Assembly: GCA_964574395.1 (NCBI GenBank)
Contig: CAZNNL010000019.1
Coordinates: 1-36,862 of the forward strand
Origin: JAXGQD01 sp964574395
Lineage (GTDB): Bacteria > Bacillota > Clostridia > Saccharofermentanales > Fastidiosipilaceae
Direction of reading: 5' to 3'
Length of the DNA: 36,862 bases
This document shows positions 24,694 through 33,843 of this stretch, one piece after another. Made by a program: the position numbers and the translations under genes. Below the pieces are notes generated by a model. It worked only from the letters and a program-made list of their open reading frames with translations, searched no databases and was not told where the DNA came from. Every line of letters starts with the position of its first letter. Positions within the stretch are counted from its first letter, which is position 1.

Positions 24694-26564
24694 AACGGAA
24701 ACCTATAGTCTTGGCTGTACTTTTCGTGGTTCTTTTTGCCATGCTTATACTCATCTTTTTCATCAGTCAAAGGGCTTCAGGAGCGGATTTGAAAGAGGGC
24801 TATCCCTATTTGATAGGTGTTAGTGTTTCGGATGCGCGTACCCCTTGGATTAGAAATTTTATTTATGAGATGGAGCAGAATGATGAAGCGGGGACCCAAA
24901 GTAATTTACTCATCAGGGAAGCTTTAGGAAATCCGGAAAAACAAGTCAGTGATCTGGCAGATTTAATGCAACATAACGTGGATATTATTATCGTCATACC
25001 TCAAGATACGAAGCTGTGTGAAGATTATTTGATGAAGCATGCTACGGCACCGTATATTTTTGTAGGCACTAACGGAAGTGTGGACATTACAGAAATGGCT
25101 GCAGATACAGAAGGGCGACATAAACATGCACTAGCTTGGATAAATGTTAATCAGGCACAAAGTGTCATAGACATGATAGCAGCCATAGCAAAACAAGTTC
25201 CAGACGACAAGTCTCTGGTTTTTTTGTATGATCCGCGTTCCGAACAAGAGCTTGCATTATTGGCTGAGTTTGAGAAAGCACTTGGACCCGAGTGGAATTT
25301 AGAACCATTAGAGTGCCGTGGACAAAGGGGCGAAGCGCAGAACCGTATGATTGACTATATTGTCAGAAATAAGACTTCAAAGCTTATTGTAGCAGCTAAT
25401 GCTGAGCAGGCTTACGGGGCTTATCAAGCTATGCTTAAACTACGTAGTAGTGGCTACCATTTTTTTGCTTTTGATCAATTTGTCTCTGCTGATGAGTTGG
25501 AAAAGATCGACATTAATATTAAGTACGATGCGTTCATAAGCTATCGGCATTGCGAACCTGATGCGACCATTGCTGCGCGTATCCATAGTATTATCGAGAG
25601 CTTCAGCGTGCCCAAAGACTTCTATGAGAATGGGGTGAAGCCAAGTTTTCGAGTTTTTCGCGATCGCGAAGAACTTACGACCAAAGAGCTATCAGCATCT
25701 ATAGATGAGGCTTTAAGGTCATCTAAATATCTAATTGTTATTTGTTCTAAACGCACCCCTTTATCACCGTGGTGTGTCAAGGAAGTTGAAACGTTTATTC
25801 AGCTACATGGACAAGATCGCATCATCCCTGTCTTGGTAGAAGGCGAACCGTCAGAATCTTTTCCTCCACCTCTATTACGTCTGGAGAAAACTGTTATTAA
25901 TGAGGATGGCAAAAAGATTTCTATACCTCAAGAACTCCTCGCAGCAGAGCTTCGCCCACCAGCAGTACAGTCGCGCAGCTTCGAAGGCTATCAAAGCCTT
26001 GAGGAAAATGCTGATCCACGTTTACAGAGTTTGACTAAAGAGGCTTTAGGCCTTTTGCCAGTAGAAAAATACCGCATCATGGCGGCCATTTTAGGTGTTA
26101 CTTATGGAGATTTAAAGCAGCGCGACAAAGAGAGGCGCAGCAGACGTCTCATGCGTTTAACGGGTATTGCTGCAGCGCTCATGTTGTTCTTTGGTTTGTT
26201 CATGTTTAATGCCTATTCAAATGCCAATAAGGCTAGGCGTGAGGCAGTGCAGAATAGCAGTGCCATGTTGATGAACACCGCGCTGGACGATGCACATGAG
26301 GGTGATCGGATAAAGGCTGTATTGGTAGCAAGGCGGGCGTTTGAGGCCCTAGAACCCGATATGGAAACGTACGCGATGCTCAAAGATCGCTACAAGTACG
26401 TCCTTAATGAGAGTTTGCATCAAAATGGTATTGAGGTTCAAACGAGCATCTACACGGACAACTTTTTTACTTTTTCAGCAATCAGTCCTGATAGCAAGAC
26501 CATTGCAGCTGGTCTAAGTAATGATCGTGTCGCTTTTTGGGACATTGCCAGCGGGGGGAAGTGA
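24690..26564 (+). CDS. Fusion of a membrane-anchored sugar-binding-like domain to a TIR domain and membrane helix
   Basis: 624 residues up to a TGA. Residues 6-26 are a membrane helix. Residues 38-268 are a periplasmic-binding-protein type I fold, the expected third member of the kinase-regulator set, but cut off about 60 residues early. At residue 278 a TIR domain starts abruptly (KYDAFISYRH), with RVFRDREEL and the putative NADase glutamate Glu365 in SPWCVKEVETF. A basic stretch (480-489) and a second helix (490-508) follow, then the start of a WD40-like propeller (about 590-624). TIR-helix-WD40 proteins are common in Firmicutes as stand-alone proteins. Topology conflicts: the first helix would put TIR outside, the second wants it inside. 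A deletion-born fusion or a misassembly should be considered. Confidence 0.75.
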   Translation: MKRKPIVLAVLFVVLFAMLILIFFISQRASGADLKEGYPYLIGVSVSDARTPWIRNFIYEMEQNDEAGTQSNLLIREALGNPEKQVSDLADLMQHNVDIIIVIPQDTKLCEDYLMKHATAPYIFVGTNGSVDITEMAADTEGRHKHALAWINVNQAQSVIDMIAAIAKQVPDDKSLVFLYDPRSEQELALLAEFEKALGPEWNLEPLECRGQRGEAQNRMIDYIVRNKTSKLIVAANAEQAYGAYQAMLKLRSSGYHFFAFDQFVSADELEKIDINIKYDAFISYRHCEPDATIAARIHSIIESFSVPKDFYENGVKPSFRVFRDREELTTKELSASIDEALRSSKYLIVICSKRTPLSPWCVKEVETFIQLHGQDRIIPVLVEGEPSESFPPPLLRLEKTVINEDGKKISIPQELLAAELRPPAVQSRSFEGYQSLEENADPRLQSLTKEALGLLPVEKYRIMAAILGVTYGDLKQRDKERRSRRLMRLTGIAAALMLFFGLFMFNAYSNANKARREAVQNSSAMLMNTALDDAHEGDRIKAVLVARRAFEALEPDMETYAMLKDRYKYVLNESLHQNGIEVQTSIYTDNFFTFSAISPDSKTIAAGLSNDRVAFWDIASGGK

Positions 26565-26600
26565 AGGGAACTTGGTGGCTTCAATGGTCAAGTTAAGCTA

Positions 26601-28577
26601 TTGACGTACAGTAGTGATGGGCAGTTGTTTGCGGCAAGTAGTTTAGATAACCAGGTTAAAATCTGGGAGACAGCGGAATTCAATGCATTACAAACGCTAG
26701 ATATCGAAGGTGTAATCATGCTGATTGAATTCTCAAAGGATGGGCGCTATTTATTCCTCGCCGAGAATCGGTCAGATGCCAGCATTTTGAAAACCTACAA
26801 GGTGGAGGATTGGTCTGAGGTGAGTCAGATTAATTTGCCTTCTTCATTACGGCGCATAGTGTTTAACCCTATTAGTACAGAAGTCATTGCACTCTACAAT
26901 GAATCATTAACAGGAAAGAGCCTCAGTGCTTACGATTTTATTAGTGGACAGAAAATCTATGATTTTCCCATAATCTATGACGAAAGAGAAGGTGTAACGC
27001 AAGGTCAGCCCATGCCTTATACCGAGCTAAGGGTGGATCCTGAGGGGAGATTTATTTTTGCCGCAAATGATACTACTTTATATAAATTTGATTCGCTTAC
27101 AAAACAGCCTTTATATGCCATTCCGATTAACCCAGCTCAGAGAATGATGTTGTCAGCAGACGGATCAGAAGTCATCATGGCAACTGCAAACAATCCGCAG
27201 AGACTGCTTAATTCTAAAGATGATATTAACGTTTTTAGTTCGGAAACGGGAGAATTGCAATACTCCTTTTATTTGTCTGGCTTGGTCCAAACAATCGTCC
27301 CTGGGAAGGATGAAATGTTTTTTGTTCTTCTGGATAATGGGCAAATAATAACTATTGACGCAGGCAAAATCCTTTCTAGTAATTTGAACTACGGTTCGGG
27401 GCAGATTGCGGACTTGGACGTAGCGAAGAATGGAGAATACCTCGCGTTGATTTCGCATAATGAACAGTTTATCAAAGTAGCTAAGCTCGGAAAAAGAAAT
27501 ATGCTAGAAAATGTTGACGGGCAGCTCTTGGCAGCGAGTGAAAATCAGGCGTTTTCGCTGTATTTTGCTGACGGAAACTTTTTTGTCATTGATAATAGTT
27601 CTGGGCAGAAGGTGACTGTTTATTCGCCTCCAAAGAGCAAGGATAGCAGCACACTTGCCGAACAATATAAGTACACTTCTTTTAAGGCAGACATTAGTAA
27701 TGATGGCAAAAAGATGGCTTACATAGATTTTGCCGAAAGAGAAGGCGGGGACGTTTTTGACTTAATCATACGTTTAGAAGTCGTTCAACTCAGTGATGGA
27801 AAACAACTCTATAGACAAGATGCTGAAATAGACGATGGAGAGGCTTTTTTCGCTATCACGCCTGACAGTAATGCACTTTATATTCAGAAAAACGATGGCA
27901 CAGCTACTATAGTCGATTTAGATTCTTCTGAAGCAAGTAAAAATTACAAGCTTTATGAGAATAAGCCGCACGCACTCCAGTTTACAGAGGATGCGCGCTT
28001 TTTTTGCGTGAGTTATAAGACGGGGAATTACCAGATATATGATGCTGCCGATGGAAAAGTAGTAGACGAAGGAAATGGTCATATCCTCGCTATTAGCAAT
28101 GAAAATGGTCAATTAACAGCCAAAGGCTTGTACAACAATCAAACGTTCTTACTTGCTAATGGTAAGCAAGAGCCCTTGGCCACGATTAGTAATATCAATC
28201 GTAGTTCTAGCAATTTATTTGAGGATGTAAATACGTATTTTCCAGCATCAGACTTACTATTAAGTATCGTAAAGTTAGGTAATAGCCAAGTTGCTTATCT
28301 CTATGACTTTAGTAGCGGGGCACTGATTCAACGCATTAGTATTAATGTTAGGAACTACCCTGCCTTTGGATTTGTTAGCGAAGATGGAAAAATTTTAACC
28401 GTTACACATGACTTTTCGACAGTTGTGTCAGGTGATTTTGCAAATACTAAAGCCTATAACGTTACTGCTCGTTACAAGATACTCGATGAAGAAGCGTTAT
28501 TTCAAGATGCGCAGGCGTACACTGCAGAGCGTGAATTAACGGACGAAGAGTTGCGAAATTTGGGTATAGTACGATGA
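26601..28577 (+). CDS. WD40-like beta-propeller part of the TIR protein, separated by an in-frame TGA
   Basis: This open region is in the same frame as the TIR gene. Between them there is only one TGA (26562-26564), and the codons on both sides read through as one WD40 repeat (VAFWDIASGGK-stop-RELGGFNGQVKLL). From here to 28577 run repeated blade motifs such as NQVKIWETAEF, FDSLTKQPLYAI and INVFSSETGELQYSF, so 658 residues of propeller remain. Without the stop, the whole gene 24690-28577 would encode 1295 residues. The TTG at 26601 has no good ribosome site and is probably not a natural start. The protein likely sat outside the membrane as the ligand or protein-binding part of the TIR receptor. 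Confidence 0.65.
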   Translation: MTYSSDGQLFAASSLDNQVKIWETAEFNALQTLDIEGVIMLIEFSKDGRYLFLAENRSDASILKTYKVEDWSEVSQINLPSSLRRIVFNPISTEVIALYNESLTGKSLSAYDFISGQKIYDFPIIYDEREGVTQGQPMPYTELRVDPEGRFIFAANDTTLYKFDSLTKQPLYAIPINPAQRMMLSADGSEVIMATANNPQRLLNSKDDINVFSSETGELQYSFYLSGLVQTIVPGKDEMFFVLLDNGQIITIDAGKILSSNLNYGSGQIADLDVAKNGEYLALISHNEQFIKVAKLGKRNMLENVDGQLLAASENQAFSLYFADGNFFVIDNSSGQKVTVYSPPKSKDSSTLAEQYKYTSFKADISNDGKKMAYIDFAEREGGDVFDLIIRLEVVQLSDGKQLYRQDAEIDDGEAFFAITPDSNALYIQKNDGTATIVDLDSSEASKNYKLYENKPHALQFTEDARFFCVSYKTGNYQIYDAADGKVVDEGNGHILAISNENGQLTAKGLYNNQTFLLANGKQEPLATISNINRSSSNLFEDVNTYFPASDLLLSIVKLGNSQVAYLYDFSSGALIQRISINVRNYPAFGFVSEDGKILTVTHDFSTVVSGDFANTKAYNVTARYKILDEEALFQDAQAYTAERELTDEELRNLGIVR

Positions 28578-28645
28578 TAATCAAGCTTGTTTGTTGTCAA
28601 TTTTTACAAAAATACTTGCGTAAGATGCTGCGTGACCAAAAAAGC

Positions 28646-28673
28646 TTGCAAAGTAAAACGATTTTGCTAGAAT
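28646..28673 (+). promoter_or_regulatory. Promoter upstream of the RyR-domain gene
   Basis: A -35 TTGCAA (28646-28651), a 16-bp spacer and a -10 TAGAAT (28668-28673) lie about 115 bases upstream of the start at 28788, leaving a structured leader. The RyR gene can therefore be expressed apart from the broken genes upstream. Confidence 0.45.
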
Positions 28674-28679
28674 GGGGCT

Positions 28680-28758
28680 ATTCCACCACGCCTCTCCAGG
28701 GAAGCGCACCGGGGTGGAATTTCCTTTTTAGCGAAGTACTTGGCTTGCTATGAGCCAA
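28680..28758 (+). promoter_or_regulatory. Structured leader: two hairpins before the RyR-domain gene
   Basis: ATTCCACC (28680-28687) pairs perfectly with GGTGGAAT (28713-28720) around a 25-base loop, and is followed by TTTCCTTTTT, so it may end transcripts from upstream or act as an attenuator. A second hairpin is TTGGCT/AGCCAA (28740-28745, 28753-28758). I recognise no known riboswitch. Confidence 0.45.
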
Positions 28759-28787
28759 ACTGCTTCGCTTTTATTGTGGAGGAAGAA

Positions 28788-30617
28788 ATGGAAGAGACAA
28801 ACAAACTAAATCGTAAAGGGCATTGGCTGTTCATTCGCAAGAGATTGTTTGGCCTAATCTATGTGCTTGGCTTTGNNNNNNNNNNNNNNNNNNNNNNNNN
28901 NNNNNNNNNNNNNNNNNNNNNNNNNNNNNNNNNNNNNNNNNNNNNNNNNNNNNNNNNNNNNNNNNNNNNNNNNNNGGACAAAGTTGCTCCGCCTGCCTAT
29001 GAACTTGCCATCTGGATTGCCCCTCTCGGTACCGTTTTAGGTTTTTTTCAAGTCTTTGAGAAGCATTTTCTTCGTTTTAAACAGTGGTTTAGACATGAGC
29101 GTAAGTTGCATCTATTGGTTATGGGAAATAAAGAATTAGCAGAAATGTTTTTAGAACAACTTTTGCTAGATAAATCTGACTATCGTCTCTTGTATATAGT
29201 AGCGGCCAATTTCAAAGCAGCAGACTACCTATATCTTGAGAAGAAAGGCGTCAAGGTTGTAGGTTTAGATTTTGACCATCCTGACTACTATGAGAATGCT
29301 TTACAAATAAAACGCTATCGTATAGCCGAAGCCCCTGCCCTGGTTTGTTTTGAGGCTGAACCTCAAAATTTCGGACAGTTAACAGCCTTAAACCGCATGT
29401 TGAGTGGGAGTAATACAATACCAATTCCCGCGCATATCTTGAGCAATAGCGAGAAAGCAAAAGAACTGATTGAAGATCAGGCGCAAGCGTGGAAGGCACT
29501 TGATGTGCAATTTTTTAATTTAGCTGACTTGCGTGCGTTGCAATTGATGAGCATGAAAGAATTTCCACTTTATCTTACTAAAGGTTTAGAAGTAGAATGG
29601 ACAAACAATGACATCCTTTCAGAGGAGAGCATAAGCGAAAAAATTGGCCATGTGCACGTGTTGATTATTGGTTTCGGCAAACTCGGTCAAGCCATTTTTA
29701 AGCAGGCGACGAATCTTTGCACATTAAACACACAAAAACGTCTTCATATAACAGTTGTAGACAAAAATGCTACGCAACGATTTGATTTCTTTGAGGCCGA
29801 AATCGAACAGCTCGAAAAGGTCTGTGAAGTTGATCTGGTAAATCTCGACGTACAGGCAAAAGGGCTGCCACAAGCGCTTTCCAACATTGGCAAAAATAAT
29901 CCGTTTACAGCCGTAGTCTTTTGCCTTGCTGATACACAACAAAGCCTTCTGTCTTATGAACGCCTCTACAAACTGTTTAAGAATGCACGCGTCGCTGTCT
30001 ACGCGGCCAAACCAAAAGAAGTTGAAGGCATGGTTAGAGCCATCCGTCAAAAACGTGGAGACTTAGTGTGCTTTGGTTCTGATGAATCTATCCTTAATAG
30101 AGAAGTAATATTAAATGATGAGCTGATGCAACGTGCTAAAGTTTTTAACGCCTATTACAACGAAGTCGCAGCCAAGTTAATGGGTTGGCCTGCCGAAAGC
30201 AAATCTGCAAACGCGCAGTGGCAAGCGTTGAACACGCTTAAAAAAGAATCAAGTCTGGCACAAGCCCTACATCGTCCTAGCAAAGAAGCAATTTTATTTC
30301 AGTTATGTAAATTACCCCAATATCCTGATAGCATAGCTGAGTTGTGCAAGTTGTGGCGTTCCGAATTGGAAGGCCTGTCTACAGCCGAGCAAGTTGATTC
30401 AATTGTCAAAGATCCTGTTAAAAATTATCTCACGGAGCTGGAGCACCGTCGTTGGAACAACTTTCACTATATGCGCAATTTCCATTTTTCAGAAGATAAA
30501 GACTTGGCAAACAAGAAACATGACTGCTTGATTGACGATTGGTCAGAATTTTTGGCTGGTGTGCAGCGCGATAAAGCGATCTATGACTATCTTTCCGTTT
30601 TATCTTTAGTTAAATAG
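28788..30617 (+). CDS. Membrane protein with tandem TrkA_N/RCK-like domains and a C-terminal RyR domain
   Basis: About 609 codons across an assembly gap. The N-terminus holds the start of a membrane segment (about residues 15-29), most membrane sequence is lost in the gap, and a further helix follows (about residues 65-85). A degenerate Rossmann-like domain (about 100-240) and a TrkA_N domain with GFGKLG (residues 295-300) come next. The last 65 residues match the RyR domain: LEHRRWNNFH (551-560), KKHDCLIDDW, and a closing helix. Such proteins look like ligand-gated ion channels or transporters; prokaryotic RyR domains have been proposed to sense nucleotides. It directly follows the TIR-WD40 gene, which suggests a TIR product as ligand. 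Start chosen at the ATG five bases after GGAGG. Confidence 0.75.
   Translation: MEETNKLNRKGHWLFIRKRLFGLIYVLGFXXXXXXXXXXXXXXXXXXXXXXXXXXXXXXXXXXDKVAPPAYELAIWIAPLGTVLGFFQVFEKHFLRFKQWFRHERKLHLLVMGNKELAEMFLEQLLLDKSDYRLLYIVAANFKAADYLYLEKKGVKVVGLDFDHPDYYENALQIKRYRIAEAPALVCFEAEPQNFGQLTALNRMLSGSNTIPIPAHILSNSEKAKELIEDQAQAWKALDVQFFNLADLRALQLMSMKEFPLYLTKGLEVEWTNNDILSEESISEKIGHVHVLIIGFGKLGQAIFKQATNLCTLNTQKRLHITVVDKNATQRFDFFEAEIEQLEKVCEVDLVNLDVQAKGLPQALSNIGKNNPFTAVVFCLADTQQSLLSYERLYKLFKNARVAVYAAKPKEVEGMVRAIRQKRGDLVCFGSDESILNREVILNDELMQRAKVFNAYYNEVAAKLMGWPAESKSANAQWQALNTLKKESSLAQALHRPSKEAILFQLCKLPQYPDSIAELCKLWRSELEGLSTAEQVDSIVKDPVKNYLTELEHRRWNNFHYMRNFHFSEDKDLANKKHDCLIDDWSEFLAGVQRDKAIYDYLSVLSLVK
28876..28975. 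other. Assembly gap of 100 N
   Basis: Exactly 100 N, a scaffold gap of unknown true length, inside the membrane part of the RyR-domain gene. The frame agreement across it is not proof of size. Confidence 0.95.
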
Positions 30618-30689
30618 AACGGCGTTTAGCACTTAATGTCTTTAATTCAGCGCAAAGTCTGGATGTTTTTTGCCAAAAATAAAGATAAG

Positions 30690-30719
30690 TGGTCAAAGAC
30701 CCCTGATTTTCTTTATAAT
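30690..30719 (+). promoter_or_regulatory. Promoter of the arylacetate-CoA ligase / ior operon
   Basis: A perfect -10 TATAAT (30714-30719) with a weak -35 TGGTCA (30690-30695) at 18-bp spacing lies 38 bases before the first gene. I see no operator palindrome. Confidence 0.5.
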
Positions 30720-30757
30720 GTTCCTTTAGGTAGACCGAAAGGATTGGTAGTACGGTT

Positions 30758-32062
30758 ATGATTTGGGCAAAAGAAGAATGTTTTTCGAGATCTGAAATCG
30801 AGAAGCTGCAGTTAGAACGACTGCAAAAACAAGTCGCATACAATTATGCGCGTGTGGCTCCTTATCGCCAAAAAATGGATGAGGCGGGTGTTAAGCCTGA
30901 TGATATCAAGCATCTTTCTGATATTCAGAAACTTCCCTTTACGACGAAAACAGATTTTAGAGATCATTATCCGGCCGGCTTGTTTGCCGTGGATCGTAAA
31001 GAACTCGTGCGCATCCATGCATCTTCTGGCACAACAGGGAAGCCTACAGTTGTAGGCTACACAGAAAATGACATGAAGGTCTGGACTGAGACCGTGGCAC
31101 GCATCGCTGCTCTAGGTGGTGCGACGGCCGATGATATCGCGCAAATTTGCTTTGGTTATGGTCTGTTTACCGGAGCGCTGGGTCTGCATTTTGGACTAGA
31201 GAAAATTGGCGCAACGGTGATTCCTGCGTCAGCGGGAAATACGCAAAAACAGATTATGTTTATGCAAGATTTGGGTACCACTTTGCTAGTTGCCACTCCG
31301 TCCTATGCACTGCACCTAGCTGAAGCAGTGGTGGATATGGGTTTAGATCCTTTACGTGATTTAAACTTGCATATCGGATTGTTTGGCGGTGAAGGGATGA
31401 CGGAAAGAATGCGTCAGCAGCTCAATGACATTTGGGGGCCAGATGCACTATTTACGCAAAACTATGGCATGAGTGAATTGAATGGTCCTGGTATCTCCGG
31501 TGAATGTGAGATGCTCTGTGGCATGCATATTCAGGAAGATCACTTTATGGCTGAAATTATTGATCCGGAGACAGGTGAGGTTTTGCCAGAAGGAGAAAAA
31601 GGTGAATTAGTAATAACTTGCCTTACGAAAGAAGCCCTACCTCTGTTGCGCTATCGCACGAAAGATTTGAGTCGCTTGTTCTTTGAGCCTTGTGCTTGCG
31701 GAAGGACCATGGCGCGTATGGAAAATCTTTCCGGTCGTTCGGATGATATGTTAATCATTCGTGGTGTAAACGTCTTTCCAAGCCAAATTGAAGAAGTTCT
31801 GGCAAAAGTGGATAGCATCAGTCCGCTTTATGAAATTGAAGTCGATCGTGTGGACCACCTCGATCAAATGAAAATAAAGGTTGAACTGAAAGATAATAGT
31901 CTATTGGAGTCCTATGGTAGGTTGGAAGCACTAAAAACAAATATACGTCAAAGCATAAGGCAGGCTTTAGGTCTTGATGCGCATATCGAGCTGGTTAATC
32001 CAAGAAGTTTGCAGCGCTTCGAAGGTAAAGCAAAACGCGTCACCGACAAGAGGAGTAATTGA
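30758..32062 (+). CDS. Phenylacetate-CoA ligase family protein (first copy)
   Basis: A 434-residue adenylate-forming enzyme of the PaaK family. The AMP-binding P-loop is SSGTTGKPT (residues 89-97), with YGMSELNGPG, the Tyr-Arg-Thr-Lys-Asp hinge (RYRTKDL), a zinc-like CACGRT motif and the C-terminal catalytic lysine region FEGKAKRV. Length is typical. Next to iorAB it most likely interconverts arylacetyl-CoA and arylacetate (phenyl-, indole- or hydroxyphenyl-acetate), saving energy as nucleotide in amino-acid fermentation. The iorA gene starts nine bases after it. A close homologue lies at 34839-36137, about half identical by eye. Confidence 0.9.
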   Translation: MIWAKEECFSRSEIEKLQLERLQKQVAYNYARVAPYRQKMDEAGVKPDDIKHLSDIQKLPFTTKTDFRDHYPAGLFAVDRKELVRIHASSGTTGKPTVVGYTENDMKVWTETVARIAALGGATADDIAQICFGYGLFTGALGLHFGLEKIGATVIPASAGNTQKQIMFMQDLGTTLLVATPSYALHLAEAVVDMGLDPLRDLNLHIGLFGGEGMTERMRQQLNDIWGPDALFTQNYGMSELNGPGISGECEMLCGMHIQEDHFMAEIIDPETGEVLPEGEKGELVITCLTKEALPLLRYRTKDLSRLFFEPCACGRTMARMENLSGRSDDMLIIRGVNVFPSQIEEVLAKVDSISPLYEIEVDRVDHLDQMKIKVELKDNSLLESYGRLEALKTNIRQSIRQALGLDAHIELVNPRSLQRFEGKAKRVTDKRSN

Positions 32063-32070
32063 GGTAGAAA

Positions 32071-33828
32071 ATGAAAAAGGAATTAATGTTAGGCAATGAG
32101 GCTTTTGCCAGAGGTGCATACGAAGCTGGAGTGAAAGTTTCTGCCGCCTATCCAGGCACCCCCAGCACAGAAATTTCAGAAGCTCTAGTGAAGTACAGAG
32201 ACGAAGTGTACAGTGAGTGGTCGCCTAATGAAAAGGTTGCTATGGAAGTGGCAATCGGAGCATCGCTAGTTGGAGTAAGAGCCTTAGCATCCATGAAACA
32301 TGTCGGCTTGAACGTAGCAGCCGATCCCTTATTTACGATTTCATATATCGGAGTAAATGGTGGCTTGGTAGCCATTGTTGCAGATGACCCCGGCATGTAT
32401 TCTTCGCAAAACGAACAAGATACACGCATGATTGCGCGGGCAGCACATCTTCCCGTATTGGAGCCTTCTGACTCACAAGAGTGCAAAGATTTCGTCAAGT
32501 ATGCCTACGAACTATCTGAAAAATACGACACACCAGTTATCGTGCGTTCTACAACTAGGCTTTCGCATTCACAGAGTTTTGTGAGCGTTGATGAACGCGT
32601 AGTTCCAGAAGACAAACCTTATGTGAAAAATACTGCTAAAACTGTCATGACTCCTGGCAATGCCATTAGACGCCATCCGATAGTGGAGGCAAGAGAAATA
32701 CAAATGGCAAAAGATGGTGCAGACATGCCCATCAACCGAGTAGAATTTGCCGACAAAAAAATCGGCTTTATCACGTCCGGTATCCCCTATCACTATGTGA
32801 AAGAAGTTTTCCCCGAAGCCTCCGTTTTGAAATTAGGTTTGGTCAATCCTTTGCCAAAAAGCTTAATTGAAGATTTCGCGAAGCAAGTGGAAACTCTTTA
32901 TATCATTGAAGAACTTGAACCTTTCATTGAAGAGCAAGTTAAATCTTGGGGTATTGCTTGCATTGGCAAAGAAATCCTGACTGTCCAAGGTGAATACTCC
33001 GCTAACATGCTGCGCGAGCGCATTCTAGGCGAAAAACTCGAACTGGAACAGCCCGCTCTCGCACCTCCGCGTCCACCCATTCTGTGCCCAGGCTGCCCCC
33101 ACCGTGCAATTTTCTCGGTTATGAAAAAACTTAAACTGCATGGCGCCGGCGACATTGGTTGCTACACGCTAGGTGCGGCACCACCCTTGGAAGTCATCGA
33201 TACCACAATTTGTATGGGAGCCTCGATCAGTTCCCTGCATGGTATGGAAAAAGCACGCGGCAAAGAATACACCAAAGATTGGGTTGCAGTTATCGGCGAT
33301 TCTACTTTCATGCATACCGGCATTAATTCGCTGATGAACATGGTGTATAACGGATCTTCAGGAACGGTCTTAATTTTAGATAACGCAATTACTGCCATGA
33401 CAGGCCATCAACAAAACCTAGCCACTGGCAAAAGTCTCATGGGCTACCCCGCACCTTCAATCAGTATCAAAAAAATGTGCGAAGCGATGGGCATCAATCA
33501 CGTTATCGAAATTTTTTCCTTTGATCTGAAAGACCTAGAAAAACTCTTCAAGGAAGCCAAAGCACGTGATGAATTGACTGTCATTATTGCGCAATCGCCT
33601 TGTGTGTTATTGAAAGACAATCCACCCATAAAGAACCAATACAAGGTAGACGCTGAAGCCTGCCGTGCTTGTGGTGTTTGTATGCGCCCTGGCTGTCCTG
33701 CTTTAACACGTGATGAGGATGGCAAAACCCTAATCAACGACTCCATGTGTAACGGTTGCGGACTATGCTACCAACTCTGTCCTTTCGATGCGATCAAGAT
33801 GGTCGACAGCATCATTGACGTGCTTTAA
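32071..33828 (+). CDS. iorA: Indolepyruvate:ferredoxin oxidoreductase, alpha subunit
   Basis: 585 residues, the normal size. The N-terminal pyrimidine-binding domain has AAYPGTPSTEI, the thiamine-diphosphate domain has GDIGCYTLG and GDSTFMHTG, and the C-terminus (about 531-575) carries two [4Fe-4S] ferredoxin motifs (CRACGVCMRPGCP and CNGCGLCYQLCP). With IorB it oxidatively decarboxylates aryl pyruvates from Trp, Phe and Tyr to aryl acetyl-CoA and reduces ferredoxin. The flanking ligases would turn the CoA ester into free acid. Oxygen-sensitive enzyme, so an anaerobic host. Confidence 0.95.
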   Translation: MKKELMLGNEAFARGAYEAGVKVSAAYPGTPSTEISEALVKYRDEVYSEWSPNEKVAMEVAIGASLVGVRALASMKHVGLNVAADPLFTISYIGVNGGLVAIVADDPGMYSSQNEQDTRMIARAAHLPVLEPSDSQECKDFVKYAYELSEKYDTPVIVRSTTRLSHSQSFVSVDERVVPEDKPYVKNTAKTVMTPGNAIRRHPIVEAREIQMAKDGADMPINRVEFADKKIGFITSGIPYHYVKEVFPEASVLKLGLVNPLPKSLIEDFAKQVETLYIIEELEPFIEEQVKSWGIACIGKEILTVQGEYSANMLRERILGEKLELEQPALAPPRPPILCPGCPHRAIFSVMKKLKLHGAGDIGCYTLGAAPPLEVIDTTICMGASISSLHGMEKARGKEYTKDWVAVIGDSTFMHTGINSLMNMVYNGSSGTVLILDNAITAMTGHQQNLATGKSLMGYPAPSISIKKMCEAMGINHVIEIFSFDLKDLEKLFKEAKARDELTVIIAQSPCVLLKDNPPIKNQYKVDAEACRACGVCMRPGCPALTRDEDGKTLINDSMCNGCGLCYQLCPFDAIKMVDSIIDVL

Positions 33829-33843
33829 GCGAGGAGATTAAAT

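Noticed and set aside
20971..28577. Alternative genetic code or recoding to explain internal stops
   Set aside because: TAA and TGA are both involved, both act as normal stops elsewhere in the window, and a separate frameshift is also present.
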